Shown here: one piece after another, positions 8,396 through 16,974 of the stretch
How the letters are laid out: every line of letters begins with the position of its first letter
Position numbering within the stretch: position 1 is the first letter of the stretch
Assembly (NCBI GenBank): GCA_963731665.1
Contig: CAVSWP010000008.1
Coordinates: 248,001 to 312,000, forward strand
Source of the DNA: Chersky-840 sp035604715
GTDB lineage: Bacteria > Actinomycetota > Acidimicrobiia > Acidimicrobiales > UBA8190
Length of the DNA: 64,000 nucleotides
Direction of reading: 5' to 3'
Notes under the pieces: model-generated
Told to the model about the DNA's origin: nothing
The model's database searches: none
The model's input: only the letters and a program-made list of their open reading frames with translations
Made by a program: the position numbers and the translations under genes

Positions 8396-9826
8396 TCAGC
8401 GCGCCTTGATCTGTTCTATCAAGGCGCCATAGCGCATGAGGTGCTTGTCGCCGACGAAGCCCTCCAAGACGTGGCGCCGCGCGCTCTCACCGAGCCGCAT
8501 GGCGTCTTCCGGTCGGTCGAGGAGCGACACCAGCGCCTGGCCGAACCCCTCGACGTCGTTGGGATCGTCGAGCAACACACCGGTTCCCGGGGCCACCTGG
8601 TCGATGATGCCTCCCACCGCCGATGCCACGATCGCCTTGGCCTTCCACATGCCCTCGGCCACCGTGAGGCCGAAACCTTCCGCCAGACTCTTCTGCACGA
8701 TGACCGTGGCCTGACGCTGAAGGGCGTTGACCATGGCCGCGTTCTCATCCGCATCGTCCATGGGGAGAACCACGAGTCGGACCCGCCGTCGGTGTCGGGC
8801 CGGCAAGAGTTGCCATGCCTCGATGCACTGGTCGAGCACGGCGCGGCCCTCGGGGTCGTCACTAACGTGGTCGACCTCCGGGCCCACCAGGGCGAGTTGG
8901 GCATCACCGCGGCCATCTGTCCCCGCCGCGAAGCCCGCCATCACCCCGGCCATGTCCTTCAGGCGGTCCCACCGCGACACCTGGATCACGAGGGGTGCTC
9001 CGACATCAAGGGGTCCGTCGGCCATCACCGATGCCCGTCGGGTGACGCGGCCGGTCGTGCCGTCCCGGCGAGTAAACGTCGCCTCTCCGGTGGGCGCGCC
9101 CTCGACCACCCCCATGGCACCCAGGATCCGCAGTCGCTGGACCACGGAGAGCTCCTGGTTCTTGGGCGAGAACGGGTCGATCGAGGGCGGGATGACCGAC
9201 ACCTGTTCCATCGAAACCCAAGCGGGCACGTACTGGCGGCGTGTGAACACGAAGCCGTCGCAGGCGGCCAGGTACGGTTTCAGGAAGGCCCAGGCCTCCT
9301 CGGTCCACCGGTTCGTCTCGTCGGTGCCCACGTGACAGCGCCACAACACCGCTGCACCGGCGGCTTTCAACGGCTCGGCCAGCCCGGCGGTCTGGGGATC
9401 GTGCAGGATGACGACATCCCCGGGACGCACCTGAGAGGCGATTGCAGCGGCGTTGATCGCCTCGACGGACTCGTAGGCGGCGCCATCACTCTCGCTGAGA
9501 GCTCCGCCGTCGCCGGCGACACCGTGGAGACGGTTGTGGACTCGCTTGGTGACGGCGAAGAACTCCGGTTCGCCGGAGATCACGAGCCAGCGGACGGCCA
9601 CCCCGACGCCGAGAATGTAACCGACGAGGACCTGAAGCATCTCGGCCACTCCTCCGCCCGAGGCCGTTGAGTTGACGTTCCAGACGGTGCAGCCCCGAAG
9701 CGCCTCCCGGGTGCGAGATGCCTCGCCCACGAGATCGGCGTAGCGCTGCTCTCCTATGAGAGGCTGCAGACGAGCCAAGTCCACGACGGGGACGTCAACT
9801 TCGCGAGGCGGCGGCAGTGTCGGCAT
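8396..9826 (-). CDS. treT: GT4 glycosyltransferase, TreT-like trehalose synthase
   Basis: A 476-residue GT-B enzyme. The N-terminal stretch VWNVNSTASGGGVAEMLQVL followed by RWLVISGEPEFFAVTKRVHN is characteristic of trehalose glycosyltransferring synthase, which joins an NDP-glucose to glucose in one step. The C-terminal half carries QVSRWDRLKDMAGVM, the sugar-nucleotide site QKSLAEGFGLTVAEGMWKAK and DDPNDVEGFGQALV. ATG 9826 is chosen for GAGG 9-10 nt upstream and the usual protein start. Together with the GH65 phosphorylase and the HAD mutase it could form a trehalose synthesis and recycling set. Donor specificity (ADP- or UDP-glucose) is not deducible. Confidence 0.8.
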   Translation of the reverse strand: MPTLPPPREVDVPVVDLARLQPLIGEQRYADLVGEASRTREALRGCTVWNVNSTASGGGVAEMLQVLVGYILGVGVAVRWLVISGEPEFFAVTKRVHNRLHGVAGDGGALSESDGAAYESVEAINAAAIASQVRPGDVVILHDPQTAGLAEPLKAAGAAVLWRCHVGTDETNRWTEEAWAFLKPYLAACDGFVFTRRQYVPAWVSMEQVSVIPPSIDPFSPKNQELSVVQRLRILGAMGVVEGAPTGEATFTRRDGTTGRVTRRASVMADGPLDVGAPLVIQVSRWDRLKDMAGVMAGFAAGTDGRGDAQLALVGPEVDHVSDDPEGRAVLDQCIEAWQLLPARHRRRVRLVVLPMDDADENAAMVNALQRQATVIVQKSLAEGFGLTVAEGMWKAKAIVASAVGGIIDQVAPGTGVLLDDPNDVEGFGQALVSLLDRPEDAMRLGESARRHVLEGFVGDKHLMRYGALIEQIKAR

Positions 9827-9892
9827 GGTGACGATCCTCGTCTGACTGGCTGCTCCTGGCAATTGTGGAGTCAGGGGCCAAACCTGAGAGCT

Positions 9893-11719
9893 TCAGGCGT
9901 CCTCGGCGTACATTTCGTCGATGAGCTCGGCGTGGACCCGACACACCACGGCCCGCTTCACCTTCAGTGTAGGCGTGAGCTCGCCGGCGGCAACCGTGAG
10001 CTCGTGGGCCAGGATCCGGTGCTTGCGGATTCCCTCCACCCGGGAGCGGCGGGCGTTCACCAGGGCCACCAGGGCGTCGATCTCCTCGCGGAGATCGGGG
10101 TCGGCGGCCAATTCCTCGTAGTCCGCCACCTTGCCCCGCTCGTGGGCCCAATCGCCGAGAGCCCCGGCGTCCAGCGCCAGCACCGCAGTCAGGTAGCGGC
10201 GACCTTCGCCGATGACGATCGCTTCTGAGACCAGCGGGTGGCTCTTCAGCTCCATCTCGATGTCTTGGGGCGCGATGTTCTGCCCGGCGGCGGTGATGAT
10301 GAGGTCCTTCTTCCGACCCGTCAGGCGGAGGTAACCGTCGGAATCGAGGGTTCCCAAGTCACCGGAGTGCATCCAACCCTCGGTGTCGAGCAGTTCGGAG
10401 GTGCTCTTCGGGTCGTTGAAATATCCAGCGCACACGTTGCCTCCCTTCACGAGGATCTCCCCGTCCTCGGCGATGCGCACGTGCACGCCTGGCAGGGCCC
10501 GTCCTACTGTGCCGATCCGATTGTCCTCAGGTGGGTTGCAGGTCGTGGGTCCGCACCCCTCGGTCTGGCCATAGAGCTCGATCACGGGCAGTCCGATGGC
10601 ATGCAGCCAGCGAACGAGGTTGGGGTGAATAGGGGCAGCCGCCGTGATGAGGATGTGCGCTCGGTCCAGGCCGATCTCGCGCCGGATCCTGGCGCCCATG
10701 GCCGCGTCGAGCACCGCATGGGGGAGCTTCTCCCACGGAGCCGGGCGTTTCCCCACCTCGCGTTCGGCCTCGAGGTGCCGGCCCAGTTCGACATACTGCC
10801 CGACGACGCGTTGCATGAGCCACGGTGCCTCTTCGATCTTCTCGAGCACCGCCGTCTGGAGCTTCTCCCACACCCTGGGGACCGCGAAGAACACTGTCGG
10901 CCGGCAGTCCAGGAGGTCCTCGGCGACTGTGGCCAGGCTCCGGGCGAACCACGTTTCCCCGCCGATGGTGATCGGGGCGAATTCACTCATGCCGCGCTCC
11001 GCTACATGGCTGAGTGGGAGAAACGACAGGAACCGCTCGCCTGATGCCAGGTGGACCAGCGAGGCGGCACTGCGGATGGTCCACATGATGTTGGCGTGCG
11101 TCAATACCGCCGCCTTGGGAGGGCCGGTGGTGCCGCTCGTGTAGACAAGGGTGGCCGGTCGGTCAGGATCCACCGTCGCGGCGCGCCCCTGGGCGAGCCC
11201 CGGCTCGCGTTGTAGGCGCGCTGCCCCAACGGCCCGTAGTTCGGAGAAGTCCGCCAGGAACGGGTCGTCAAACCGCTCACCGTCGTCGAAGACCACCACC
11301 CGGTCCAGCTTGGGGAGGGTGTTCCGTACCTCGAGCACCTTGGCCAGCAGTTCATCGTTCTCGACGAAGCACAGGCGGGCCCCGCAATGATTGAGGATGT
11401 AGCCCACCTGCTGTGCTGAACTCGTGGGGTAGATCGGCACTGTCACGCTGCCGTTGGCGAGCCCCCCGAGATCTGCGAAGTGCCATTCGACCCGGTTTCC
11501 CGAAATGATGGCGACCCGCTCACCGGGCCCGATGCCCAGATCCGTGAGCCCGGCGGAGACCTCGGCTACCGCCCGTCCATAGTCGGCCCAGGTGACAACT
11601 TCCCACCCTGCATGCGTGCGCCGGCGCAGGGCCGGACGGTCCGGGATCCTGCGCACGTTGGCGCCAAAGGCTTCGACGATCGTCGCACCTTCGATCACGA
11701 CGGGCTCTTCGTTGTCCAC
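9893..11719 (-). CDS. Long-chain fatty-acid--CoA ligase (FadD15-like)
   Basis: A 608-residue AMP-forming acyl-CoA synthetase. Visible core motifs: LVYTSGTTGPPKAAVLTHAN (ATP loop), LPLSHVAERG, IELYGQTEGCGPTT, and HSGDLGTLDSDGYLRLTGRKKD with the hinge, then NIAPQDIEMELKSHP and the catalytic Lys in TPTLKVKRAVV. It activates fatty acids to acyl-CoA, the donor used by the WS/DGAT enzyme encoded nearby. GTG 11719 is preceded by GGAGG with 5-nt spacing. The gene lies 56 bp after the MFS gene on the same strand and may be cotranscribed with it. Confidence 0.9.
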   Translation of the reverse strand: MDNEEPVVIEGATIVEAFGANVRRIPDRPALRRRTHAGWEVVTWADYGRAVAEVSAGLTDLGIGPGERVAIISGNRVEWHFADLGGLANGSVTVPIYPTSSAQQVGYILNHCGARLCFVENDELLAKVLEVRNTLPKLDRVVVFDDGERFDDPFLADFSELRAVGAARLQREPGLAQGRAATVDPDRPATLVYTSGTTGPPKAAVLTHANIMWTIRSAASLVHLASGERFLSFLPLSHVAERGMSEFAPITIGGETWFARSLATVAEDLLDCRPTVFFAVPRVWEKLQTAVLEKIEEAPWLMQRVVGQYVELGRHLEAEREVGKRPAPWEKLPHAVLDAAMGARIRREIGLDRAHILITAAAPIHPNLVRWLHAIGLPVIELYGQTEGCGPTTCNPPEDNRIGTVGRALPGVHVRIAEDGEILVKGGNVCAGYFNDPKSTSELLDTEGWMHSGDLGTLDSDGYLRLTGRKKDLIITAAGQNIAPQDIEMELKSHPLVSEAIVIGEGRRYLTAVLALDAGALGDWAHERGKVADYEELAADPDLREEIDALVALVNARRSRVEGIRKHRILAHELTVAAGELTPTLKVKRAVVCRVHAELIDEMYAEDA

Positions 11720-11775
11720 GGTGTCCTCCTCAATTCCTTCATTGCGCTGCGGACCGGCAATCGGGGGCCGGACCA

Positions 11776-13665
11776 CTAGCGCATCCACAGGGGGCCGTCT
11801 TCAGTGCCGGTGGGTGCCAACGCCGGGTACAGCACCTCGGCAACGGGCGTCGGGCCGCGGAGCTTGTCGAGCTCAGCCGCCACGAGGCGCTCGTGCTGGT
11901 CGAAGTCGGCCTTGGCGGCCCTGGGGCTCCAACGGCCCCGCATGAAGAACACGAGCACGAGGAACACCAGCTGTCCAGCGATGCATACCCGCCACCACCG
12001 CTTCCACTCGTTGCCCGACGCCTTCTGGGCCGGGATCACCTTCTGCTCCACCCGCAACAATGAGGCCAGCTGGGGCGAGCTGGCGTGCACCGTGGCGATC
12101 TGGGCGGAGGAGACGGGATGTCCGGCCTGGATCTCAGTGGCGAGGGGCGAAAAGGCGAGCAGGCCTTGGACCTGGAGCTTGAGCGAAGGGGGCACCGCTG
12201 CCATGCCCGCCATGATGTCGTGGGTGGTCCCGTAGGTCTGGAGCAGCGCCCCCAGGGCCTGCCCGGGACCGTAGGGCTGCATCTCCTTGAGCGCCGTGAT
12301 GACGCTCGCCGGCGCGGCCAACGGGTGAAGATTCCCGGCCGCGGGAACATAGGGCTGAGCTGCCTGGAACGTCTGCAGGTTGGTGGCGGCGACCTGGTTG
12401 TCCACCAGCGTGGTGGAGGTGGTGATGACCCTGGGGAGCACGATGAACGACAGCGCCACCACGATCCGCAAGACCCATCCCCACACCGCCAACCCCGAGG
12501 CCGACAGGGCGGGGTTGTGCGCCTCGACGGCCTCGGTGTAACCGGCCATCCACGGTGTGTACGTCGCGCCGATGAACAGGCCCAGCAGAACGACCACCAG
12601 GATGTTGGAGTAGTAACCGGTGGTCGGGTGGTCGATCTGACCGAGCAGGATGAAGGTCATGACGATGGTGCCCACCGCTCCGACCACCATGAACGGCTTG
12701 CGCACCCGAACCCGGTCGGAGAGAATGCCGAAAACCACCAGCATCGTAGACATGCACGCCCAATACCATGTGTTGATGCCATTGGCGTCGGCAGTCGTGC
12801 GGTTGAAGATCACGACCCAGTACAGCGTGAGCACGCTCACCGAGGCGAAGTAGATGAGAAGGAAGACCGAGATCCCGAGCGACGAGGCAATGAGGTCCAG
12901 GCGCATCATCGACCGAATCGGGTGGCGCGTGGCTTTCTCCACGTCGATGCCCTTGGCCCTCGCCTCCACCAGAGCGCGCTCGTTCTCCGACACCATGAGC
13001 TGATCGCGGAGTTGCGGAGACAACTCACGCAGGCTGAAGAAGGCAATGACCACGACCCCCATGCACACCAGGCCCGAGATGATGAACTGGTCCTGCCACG
13101 GGTGAAGGTGCGCCAACGTCCGGGTGGCGACGATGCTGGCCGCCAGGCTGCCGACCGTTGGGCCCAACGCCCAGAACCCCATGGCTGTTCCCCGCCCCAT
13201 CTGGGGCGAGAAGTCACGCATGAGCGCGGGAGTGGAGACAAGGATGATGCCTTCCACGAACCCGATCACGCAGTACGCCACGGCGAAGCCGAACTCGCTG
13301 TGGATGTGAGGCACCCCCACGAGCTGGACGAGGCCGACCGTGAGCGTGCCATAGATGGTCAGATTGGCCCGACCGATCTTATCGGACAGACCTCCGATGA
13401 AGGCAGTGAAGGCGCCGATGGCATTCGACACCACCAACAGGTAAAGGAAGTACAGGAACGACATGTGGTAGTAGGGCAACATCAACGGCGTGACGGCACC
13501 CTCCACGTAGTACAGGTAATAGAGGACGATCGTGGTGAGCACCACCATGCCGAGGTAACCCATGCGTGCGGGTGTTCTCGGGTATTGGGTGAGCTGACGC
13601 CTCCACAGGGCGTCGTAAAGCCGACCATGGGTCCGACGCTTGATCGGAATCGTGGCGATGGACAT
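11776..13665 (-). CDS. MFS transporter with large C-terminal extracytoplasmic insert
   Basis: A 629-residue permease with about 12 helices. ATG 13665 follows GGAGG by 8 nt. The N-terminal half contains GGLSDKIGRANLTIYGTL, the MFS A-motif, and the second half FGILSDRVRVRKPFMVVG. An unusual insert of about 140 residues rich in Ala, Pro and Gln (TSTTLVDNQVAATNLQTFQ onward) sits before the last helix and a basic tail. The family is seen in actinobacteria but its substrate is unknown. The gene is divergent from the WS/DGAT gene across a 288-bp control region and upstream of the acyl-CoA ligase, hinting at lipid or organic-acid transport. Confidence 0.8.
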   Translation of the reverse strand: MSIATIPIKRRTHGRLYDALWRRQLTQYPRTPARMGYLGMVVLTTIVLYYLYYVEGAVTPLMLPYYHMSFLYFLYLLVVSNAIGAFTAFIGGLSDKIGRANLTIYGTLTVGLVQLVGVPHIHSEFGFAVAYCVIGFVEGIILVSTPALMRDFSPQMGRGTAMGFWALGPTVGSLAASIVATRTLAHLHPWQDQFIISGLVCMGVVVIAFFSLRELSPQLRDQLMVSENERALVEARAKGIDVEKATRHPIRSMMRLDLIASSLGISVFLLIYFASVSVLTLYWVVIFNRTTADANGINTWYWACMSTMLVVFGILSDRVRVRKPFMVVGAVGTIVMTFILLGQIDHPTTGYYSNILVVVLLGLFIGATYTPWMAGYTEAVEAHNPALSASGLAVWGWVLRIVVALSFIVLPRVITTSTTLVDNQVAATNLQTFQAAQPYVPAAGNLHPLAAPASVITALKEMQPYGPGQALGALLQTYGTTHDIMAGMAAVPPSLKLQVQGLLAFSPLATEIQAGHPVSSAQIATVHASSPQLASLLRVEQKVIPAQKASGNEWKRWWRVCIAGQLVFLVLVFFMRGRWSPRAAKADFDQHERLVAAELDKLRGPTPVAEVLYPALAPTGTEDGPLWMR

Positions 13666-13953
13666 CGCAAGTCCCTCCCCCTGCTGTCGTTCGAGAACCC
13701 GGGCCTCGGTGGTGGCCTGCCCTGGCTGAAGATCCGAAGCCGACCCTCTTTTTGAGATGTTGACGTGCCCACCGCCCGTTCACTAGGGCCAAATGCCCGT
13801 ACCTCCCTGGGCAATCGACAACTGCAGGGGGCACGGCGCTCACGCTTTGTGCTTCGTTTCGGAGGGCACTCGGACATCGGGACTTTGGCCTCTGGCCGGC
13901 GCAGGCCAGCCGCTCTAAGCAGAGTCCTGGGGCGTCACCTTCGAGGGGGGGCC
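13666..13953. other. Divergent control region, MFS/ligase versus WS/DGAT
   Basis: A 288-bp non-coding stretch between divergent starts. It contains a DosR-box-like site at 13879-13892 (own entry) and a weaker dyad, GGGCCAAATGCCC, at about 13787-13799. No RNA gene was recognised. Confidence 0.5.
13879..13892 (+). promoter_or_regulatory. DosR-box-like site upstream of WS/DGAT
   Basis: GGGACTTTGGCCTC matches 11 of 14 positions of GGGACTWWAGTCCC-type sites and ends 61 bp before the ATG of the acyltransferase, the spacing repeated at several other genes here. In mycobacteria the equivalent gene tgs1 is DosR-controlled. Confidence 0.5.
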
Positions 13954-15381
13954 ATGAGCGGCCGAGACGATGAGTTCATGCGGGAAACCGACGCCTTCAC
14001 CTGGTACATGGAGAACGACCCAGTTTTGCGAGCCACGATCGTGGCGGTGGCCTGGTTCAATCGGTCACCGGACTGGGACAGGCTCGTCGATCGTCTCGAA
14101 CGGGCCACCCGATTGGTGCCCATTTTCCGCCAGCATCCCGTGGAACCGCCCGCTCGCCTGGCCACCCCCCGCTGGACACTGGATCCCGACTTCGACCTCT
14201 CCCGGCATCTGCGGCGGGTGGGATCCCCGTTTCCCCACACACCTGACACGGTGATCGAGATGGCCCGGCAGGCGGCCATGTCGGGTTTCGACAGCTCCCA
14301 TCCGATGTGGGAGTTCACCCTGGTCGAAGACCTGACAGATGGGGCTGCGGCCATGGTGATGAAGCTGCACCACTCCCTGACCGACGGCATCGGTGGGATG
14401 CAGCTGCTTCTGGTGCTCTTCGACACCGACTCCGAGGCTCCTGCGCTGGACGAGCTCCCCGAAGCACCGGACTGCGCCACCTCAGGGGTCGGCCACCTCG
14501 TGAGAGCGTCCCTCTCGCACGGAGGTCGAAGGTTCCTCGATTTGGCGCGGCACGAGGCGAGGGCGGCGCTCCCCAGGCTGTGGCGGACCGGTCGCCACCC
14601 CGTGCGCCACACTCGGGCCCTCATCGAGACCGTGTGCTCGGTCGGCCGCACCGTCGCCCCTGTGACCCACACGCTCTCACCGATCATGACGAAACGCAGT
14701 CTGGGGCGACGGCTCGGCACGCTCGAAGTCGGACTGGACGATTTGAAGCGAGCGTCGGCGGCCGCGGGAGGCTCGGTGAACGATGGGTTCATAGCGGCAG
14801 TGACCGGTGGCCTGCGTCGATACCACGAACACCATGGCGCCTCTGTCGACGAGCTTCGCGTGACCCTGCCCATCAGCATCCGAACCTCGAACGACGCGGC
14901 TGCCGGAAATCGAATCACCCTCGAGCGCTTCACGGTGCCCGTGGGTGAGCCTGATCCGGGCGCTCGGATCCTGACGATCGGCAAGCGTTGTCGCACGGCG
15001 CGCAACGAACGCTCGGTCCCCCACTCCAACGCCATTGCCGGGGCGCTCAACCTCTTGCCGTCGCAGGCCCTCGGGAGCATGCTCAAGCACATCGATTTCC
15101 TGGCCAGCAACGTGCCCGGAATCGGCTTCCCCGTGTATCTGGCCGGTGCCCTCATGACGCGGTACATCCCCTTCAGCCCTACCATCGGGGCGGCTTTGAA
15201 TGTCACCCTGCTCTCCTACAACGGCACCTGCGGGGTGGGAGTCACGCTCGACGCCGCCGCGGTTCCTGACACCAAGGTGTTCATGGCTTGTCTGCGCGCC
15301 GGCTTCGAGGAGGTTCTGGCCCTCGGGGTCCCCGTGGGGCTCGCCCCGCAGACAGAGACGGTTGCCGGCGGTGGTCGGTAG
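13954..15381 (+). CDS. Wax ester synthase / diacylglycerol acyltransferase
   Basis: A 475-residue WS/DGAT enzyme. The acyl-transfer motif HHSLTDG (HHxxxDG) lies near residue 140, in the context AMVMKLHHSLTDGIGGMQL; the C-terminal part has NDGFIAAVTGGLRRYH and SNVPGIGFPVYLAGA, both typical. It joins acyl-CoA to diacylglycerol or fatty alcohols to make storage lipid. The start at ATG 13954 follows a G-rich ribosome site. Mycobacterial tgs1, induced by hypoxia through DosR, is the best functional analogue; the upstream box agrees with that. The nearby acyl-CoA ligase could feed it. Confidence 0.9.
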   Translation: MSGRDDEFMRETDAFTWYMENDPVLRATIVAVAWFNRSPDWDRLVDRLERATRLVPIFRQHPVEPPARLATPRWTLDPDFDLSRHLRRVGSPFPHTPDTVIEMARQAAMSGFDSSHPMWEFTLVEDLTDGAAAMVMKLHHSLTDGIGGMQLLLVLFDTDSEAPALDELPEAPDCATSGVGHLVRASLSHGGRRFLDLARHEARAALPRLWRTGRHPVRHTRALIETVCSVGRTVAPVTHTLSPIMTKRSLGRRLGTLEVGLDDLKRASAAAGGSVNDGFIAAVTGGLRRYHEHHGASVDELRVTLPISIRTSNDAAAGNRITLERFTVPVGEPDPGARILTIGKRCRTARNERSVPHSNAIAGALNLLPSQALGSMLKHIDFLASNVPGIGFPVYLAGALMTRYIPFSPTIGAALNVTLLSYNGTCGVGVTLDAAAVPDTKVFMACLRAGFEEVLALGVPVGLAPQTETVAGGGR

Positions 15382-15420
15382 GCTGCGCGTGGGGTCGGCA
15401 GGCATCAAGGAACTAGAGGA

Positions 15421-15891
15421 GTGCAATATGCTTCCGGGGCAAAGACAGCTGTGAGCGTGCCCGGTCGCATCCTGGTCGGCGTCGACGGCTCCGAGGACTC
15501 CAGGTGCGCCCTGGCGTGGGCAGCCGGTCTCGTCGAGGGGACCGATGCAGAGATTATCGCGGTCCATGCCCTCGGCCTGTTGACACACCTCGTCGATGCG
15601 TCCCTTGTGCCATCCGCGGGACACCGGAGCGAGGTGACCTCCCGGCTCGAGCAAGAGTGGTGCCAACCGCTCATCGAAGCCTCGGTGGCTCACCGCTGCC
15701 TGGTGGTGGACGGCGACCCTGTGACGGCAGTGCTCAGGGCGGCACGAGAGCAAGTCGCTGATCTTGTCGTGGTGGGAAGCCGCGGGGCGGGTGGTCATCC
15801 CGGACTCGTTCTTGGCAGCACGAGCCAGCAGCTCGTTCACGAGGCCGACCGTCCCGTGGTCGTCGTCCCTCGCCGGGCTCCGATTCCGTAG
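15421..15891 (+). CDS. Universal stress protein
   Basis: A 156-residue single UspA domain. The first strand GRILVGVDGSEDSRCALAWA contains the conserved Asp, and the nucleotide-binding loop near the C-terminus reads VVGSRGAGGHPGLVLGSTSQQLVHEADRPVVVV, an intact G-2x-G-9x-G-S/T pattern, so ATP binding is expected. GTG 15421 lies 39 bp after the WS/DGAT stop, so the two are probably cotranscribed. Up to five intact USPs and one broken copy occur in this window. Confidence 0.88.
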   Translation: MQYASGAKTAVSVPGRILVGVDGSEDSRCALAWAAGLVEGTDAEIIAVHALGLLTHLVDASLVPSAGHRSEVTSRLEQEWCQPLIEASVAHRCLVVDGDPVTAVLRAAREQVADLVVVGSRGAGGHPGLVLGSTSQQLVHEADRPVVVVPRRAPIP

Positions 15892-15914
15892 GAGGCGCCG
15901 GGGTCCCGGCGCCG

Positions 15915-16346
15915 TCAGTCCGAAGTCTGTTGCCTCGGCACTCTGGTTGCCCGCAGCACCGCTCCCAAGACATCGAGGGCAGACGCCAAGGCCACGGGAG
16001 CGTCTTCGTCCACGACGGCCACGACTTCGAGCGCGTGGGCCGCCATCTCCTCGCCGACTTGGGCCGGATGCTGGTCGCCACTCACCATCCGGGGAGCCGG
16101 GCGCGCGATCTCACCGGCCCAAACCGTGTCGGGGTCGACACCGGAGGCGATGGCTTCGATGACGTCGCTGGCGGTCACGAGCCCGAGCGGACCGAGGGGG
16201 CTCTCAACCAGCACTGCGCCCACGCCCGACTCCACCATGGATCTGGCCACGACCCGCAGGGTGGCCAGCCCGTCGACGCGGGCCGGCACCCGGGCGGGAA
16301 TTCGCCGCATTCGGCCCAACCCAGAGTCTTCACGGTCAACGGTCAC
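15915..16346 (-). CDS. CBS-domain pair protein
   Basis: A 143-residue protein made of two CBS motifs: ARVDGLATLRVVARSMVESG with GAVLVE...GLVTASDVIEAIASG, and a second, shorter half ending VVAVVDEDAPVALASALDVL. Such stand-alone pairs bind adenosyl ligands; the mycobacterial DosR-regulon protein Hrp1 is of this type. The GTG start overlaps the stop of the preceding PNPOx gene by GTGA, so the two are translationally coupled. Confidence 0.8.
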   Translation of the reverse strand: MTVDREDSGLGRMRRIPARVPARVDGLATLRVVARSMVESGVGAVLVESPLGPLGLVTASDVIEAIASGVDPDTVWAGEIARPAPRMVSGDQHPAQVGEEMAAHALEVVAVVDEDAPVALASALDVLGAVLRATRVPRQQTSD

Positions 16347-16795
16347 GATGGCATCCGAGCATCAGCCAGCGGCTCCCATGCGATCCGTCGCCCCGAGACC
16401 ATGGTCGAAGGGACCCGCACCAAGAAGGGATGGGCTCCGGGCGCCCACGGCTGCAACGGCAGGCGGCGAACCAGATCGATGTCCTGGGGGTCCGTGATCA
16501 GTTCAGCCATCCCCGTCACGAGAACGCTCCAGCCGGTGTGGTACATGCGGTCTATGTCATCGGCCTCCACGCTCACCACCGTGCCCCGCAGTGCAGCGTC
16601 GAGCTTGGAACCCTGGTCGGTGGCGAACACGACGTCCCCGCCGAGCACCGACACGTTGACGGGGAAGGCGACGGGAATGCACTTCACGCTCAGTACCACC
16701 CGCCCGATCCCGGCATGCCCCACGAGCTCCAGGCATTGGTCTCGATCCAACTCAACCAGAGAGAAGTGGGAATTCTCATCTGCCAATTGCCCCAT
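16343..16795 (-). CDS. PNPOx-fold flavin-binding protein
   Basis: A 150-residue split-barrel protein. Visible features are LDRDQCLELVGHAGIGRVVLS, PVAFPVNVSVLGGDVVFAT, the ligand loop TDQGSKLDAAL and GWSVLVTGMAELI. ATG 16795 is chosen because the family N-terminus (short helix before the CLELV motif) begins there and AAGG lies 7 nt upstream. It is coupled to the CBS protein by a 4-bp overlap. A weak DosR-box-like sequence lies at 16831-16844. Confidence 0.82.
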   Translation of the reverse strand: MGQLADENSHFSLVELDRDQCLELVGHAGIGRVVLSVKCIPVAFPVNVSVLGGDVVFATDQGSKLDAALRGTVVSVEADDIDRMYHTGWSVLVTGMAELITDPQDIDLVRRLPLQPWAPGAHPFLVRVPSTMVSGRRIAWEPLADARMPS

Positions 16796-16830
16796 ACCGC
16801 ACCTTGCGCGCCGGGAGGCGGTGTCGACCA

Positions 16831-16844
16831 GGGCCCAACGACTC
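16831..16844 (-). promoter_or_regulatory. Weak DosR-box-like site
   Basis: GGGCCCAACGACTC matches 10 of 14 positions of the local GGGCCGAAAGTCCC form and lies 36 bp upstream of the PNPOx start. Weak on its own. Confidence 0.25.
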
Positions 16845-16974
16845 TTTCGATGGTCCGATCGTTCCCGAGCGCGCCGTGAAAAGGAGTCGCAGCTCATGCT
16901 CACGCGACGCCGCTCCTTCTCGGAGACGACCCGGCCTGCGAAGACATTGGTGCCCGTGTCAGCCCCAGGTCAGG

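Noticed and set aside
9875..9888. GGGCCAAACCTGAG upstream of the TreT-like gene
   Set aside because: Spacing is suitable (49-62 bp), but the right half is poor and the dyad is lost; not reported as a box.
12085..13755. Long plus-strand open frame of 556 codons
   Set aside because: Antisense shadow of the MFS gene; composition is His/Arg/Asp-rich and no domain is seen, as is usual opposite high-GC genes.
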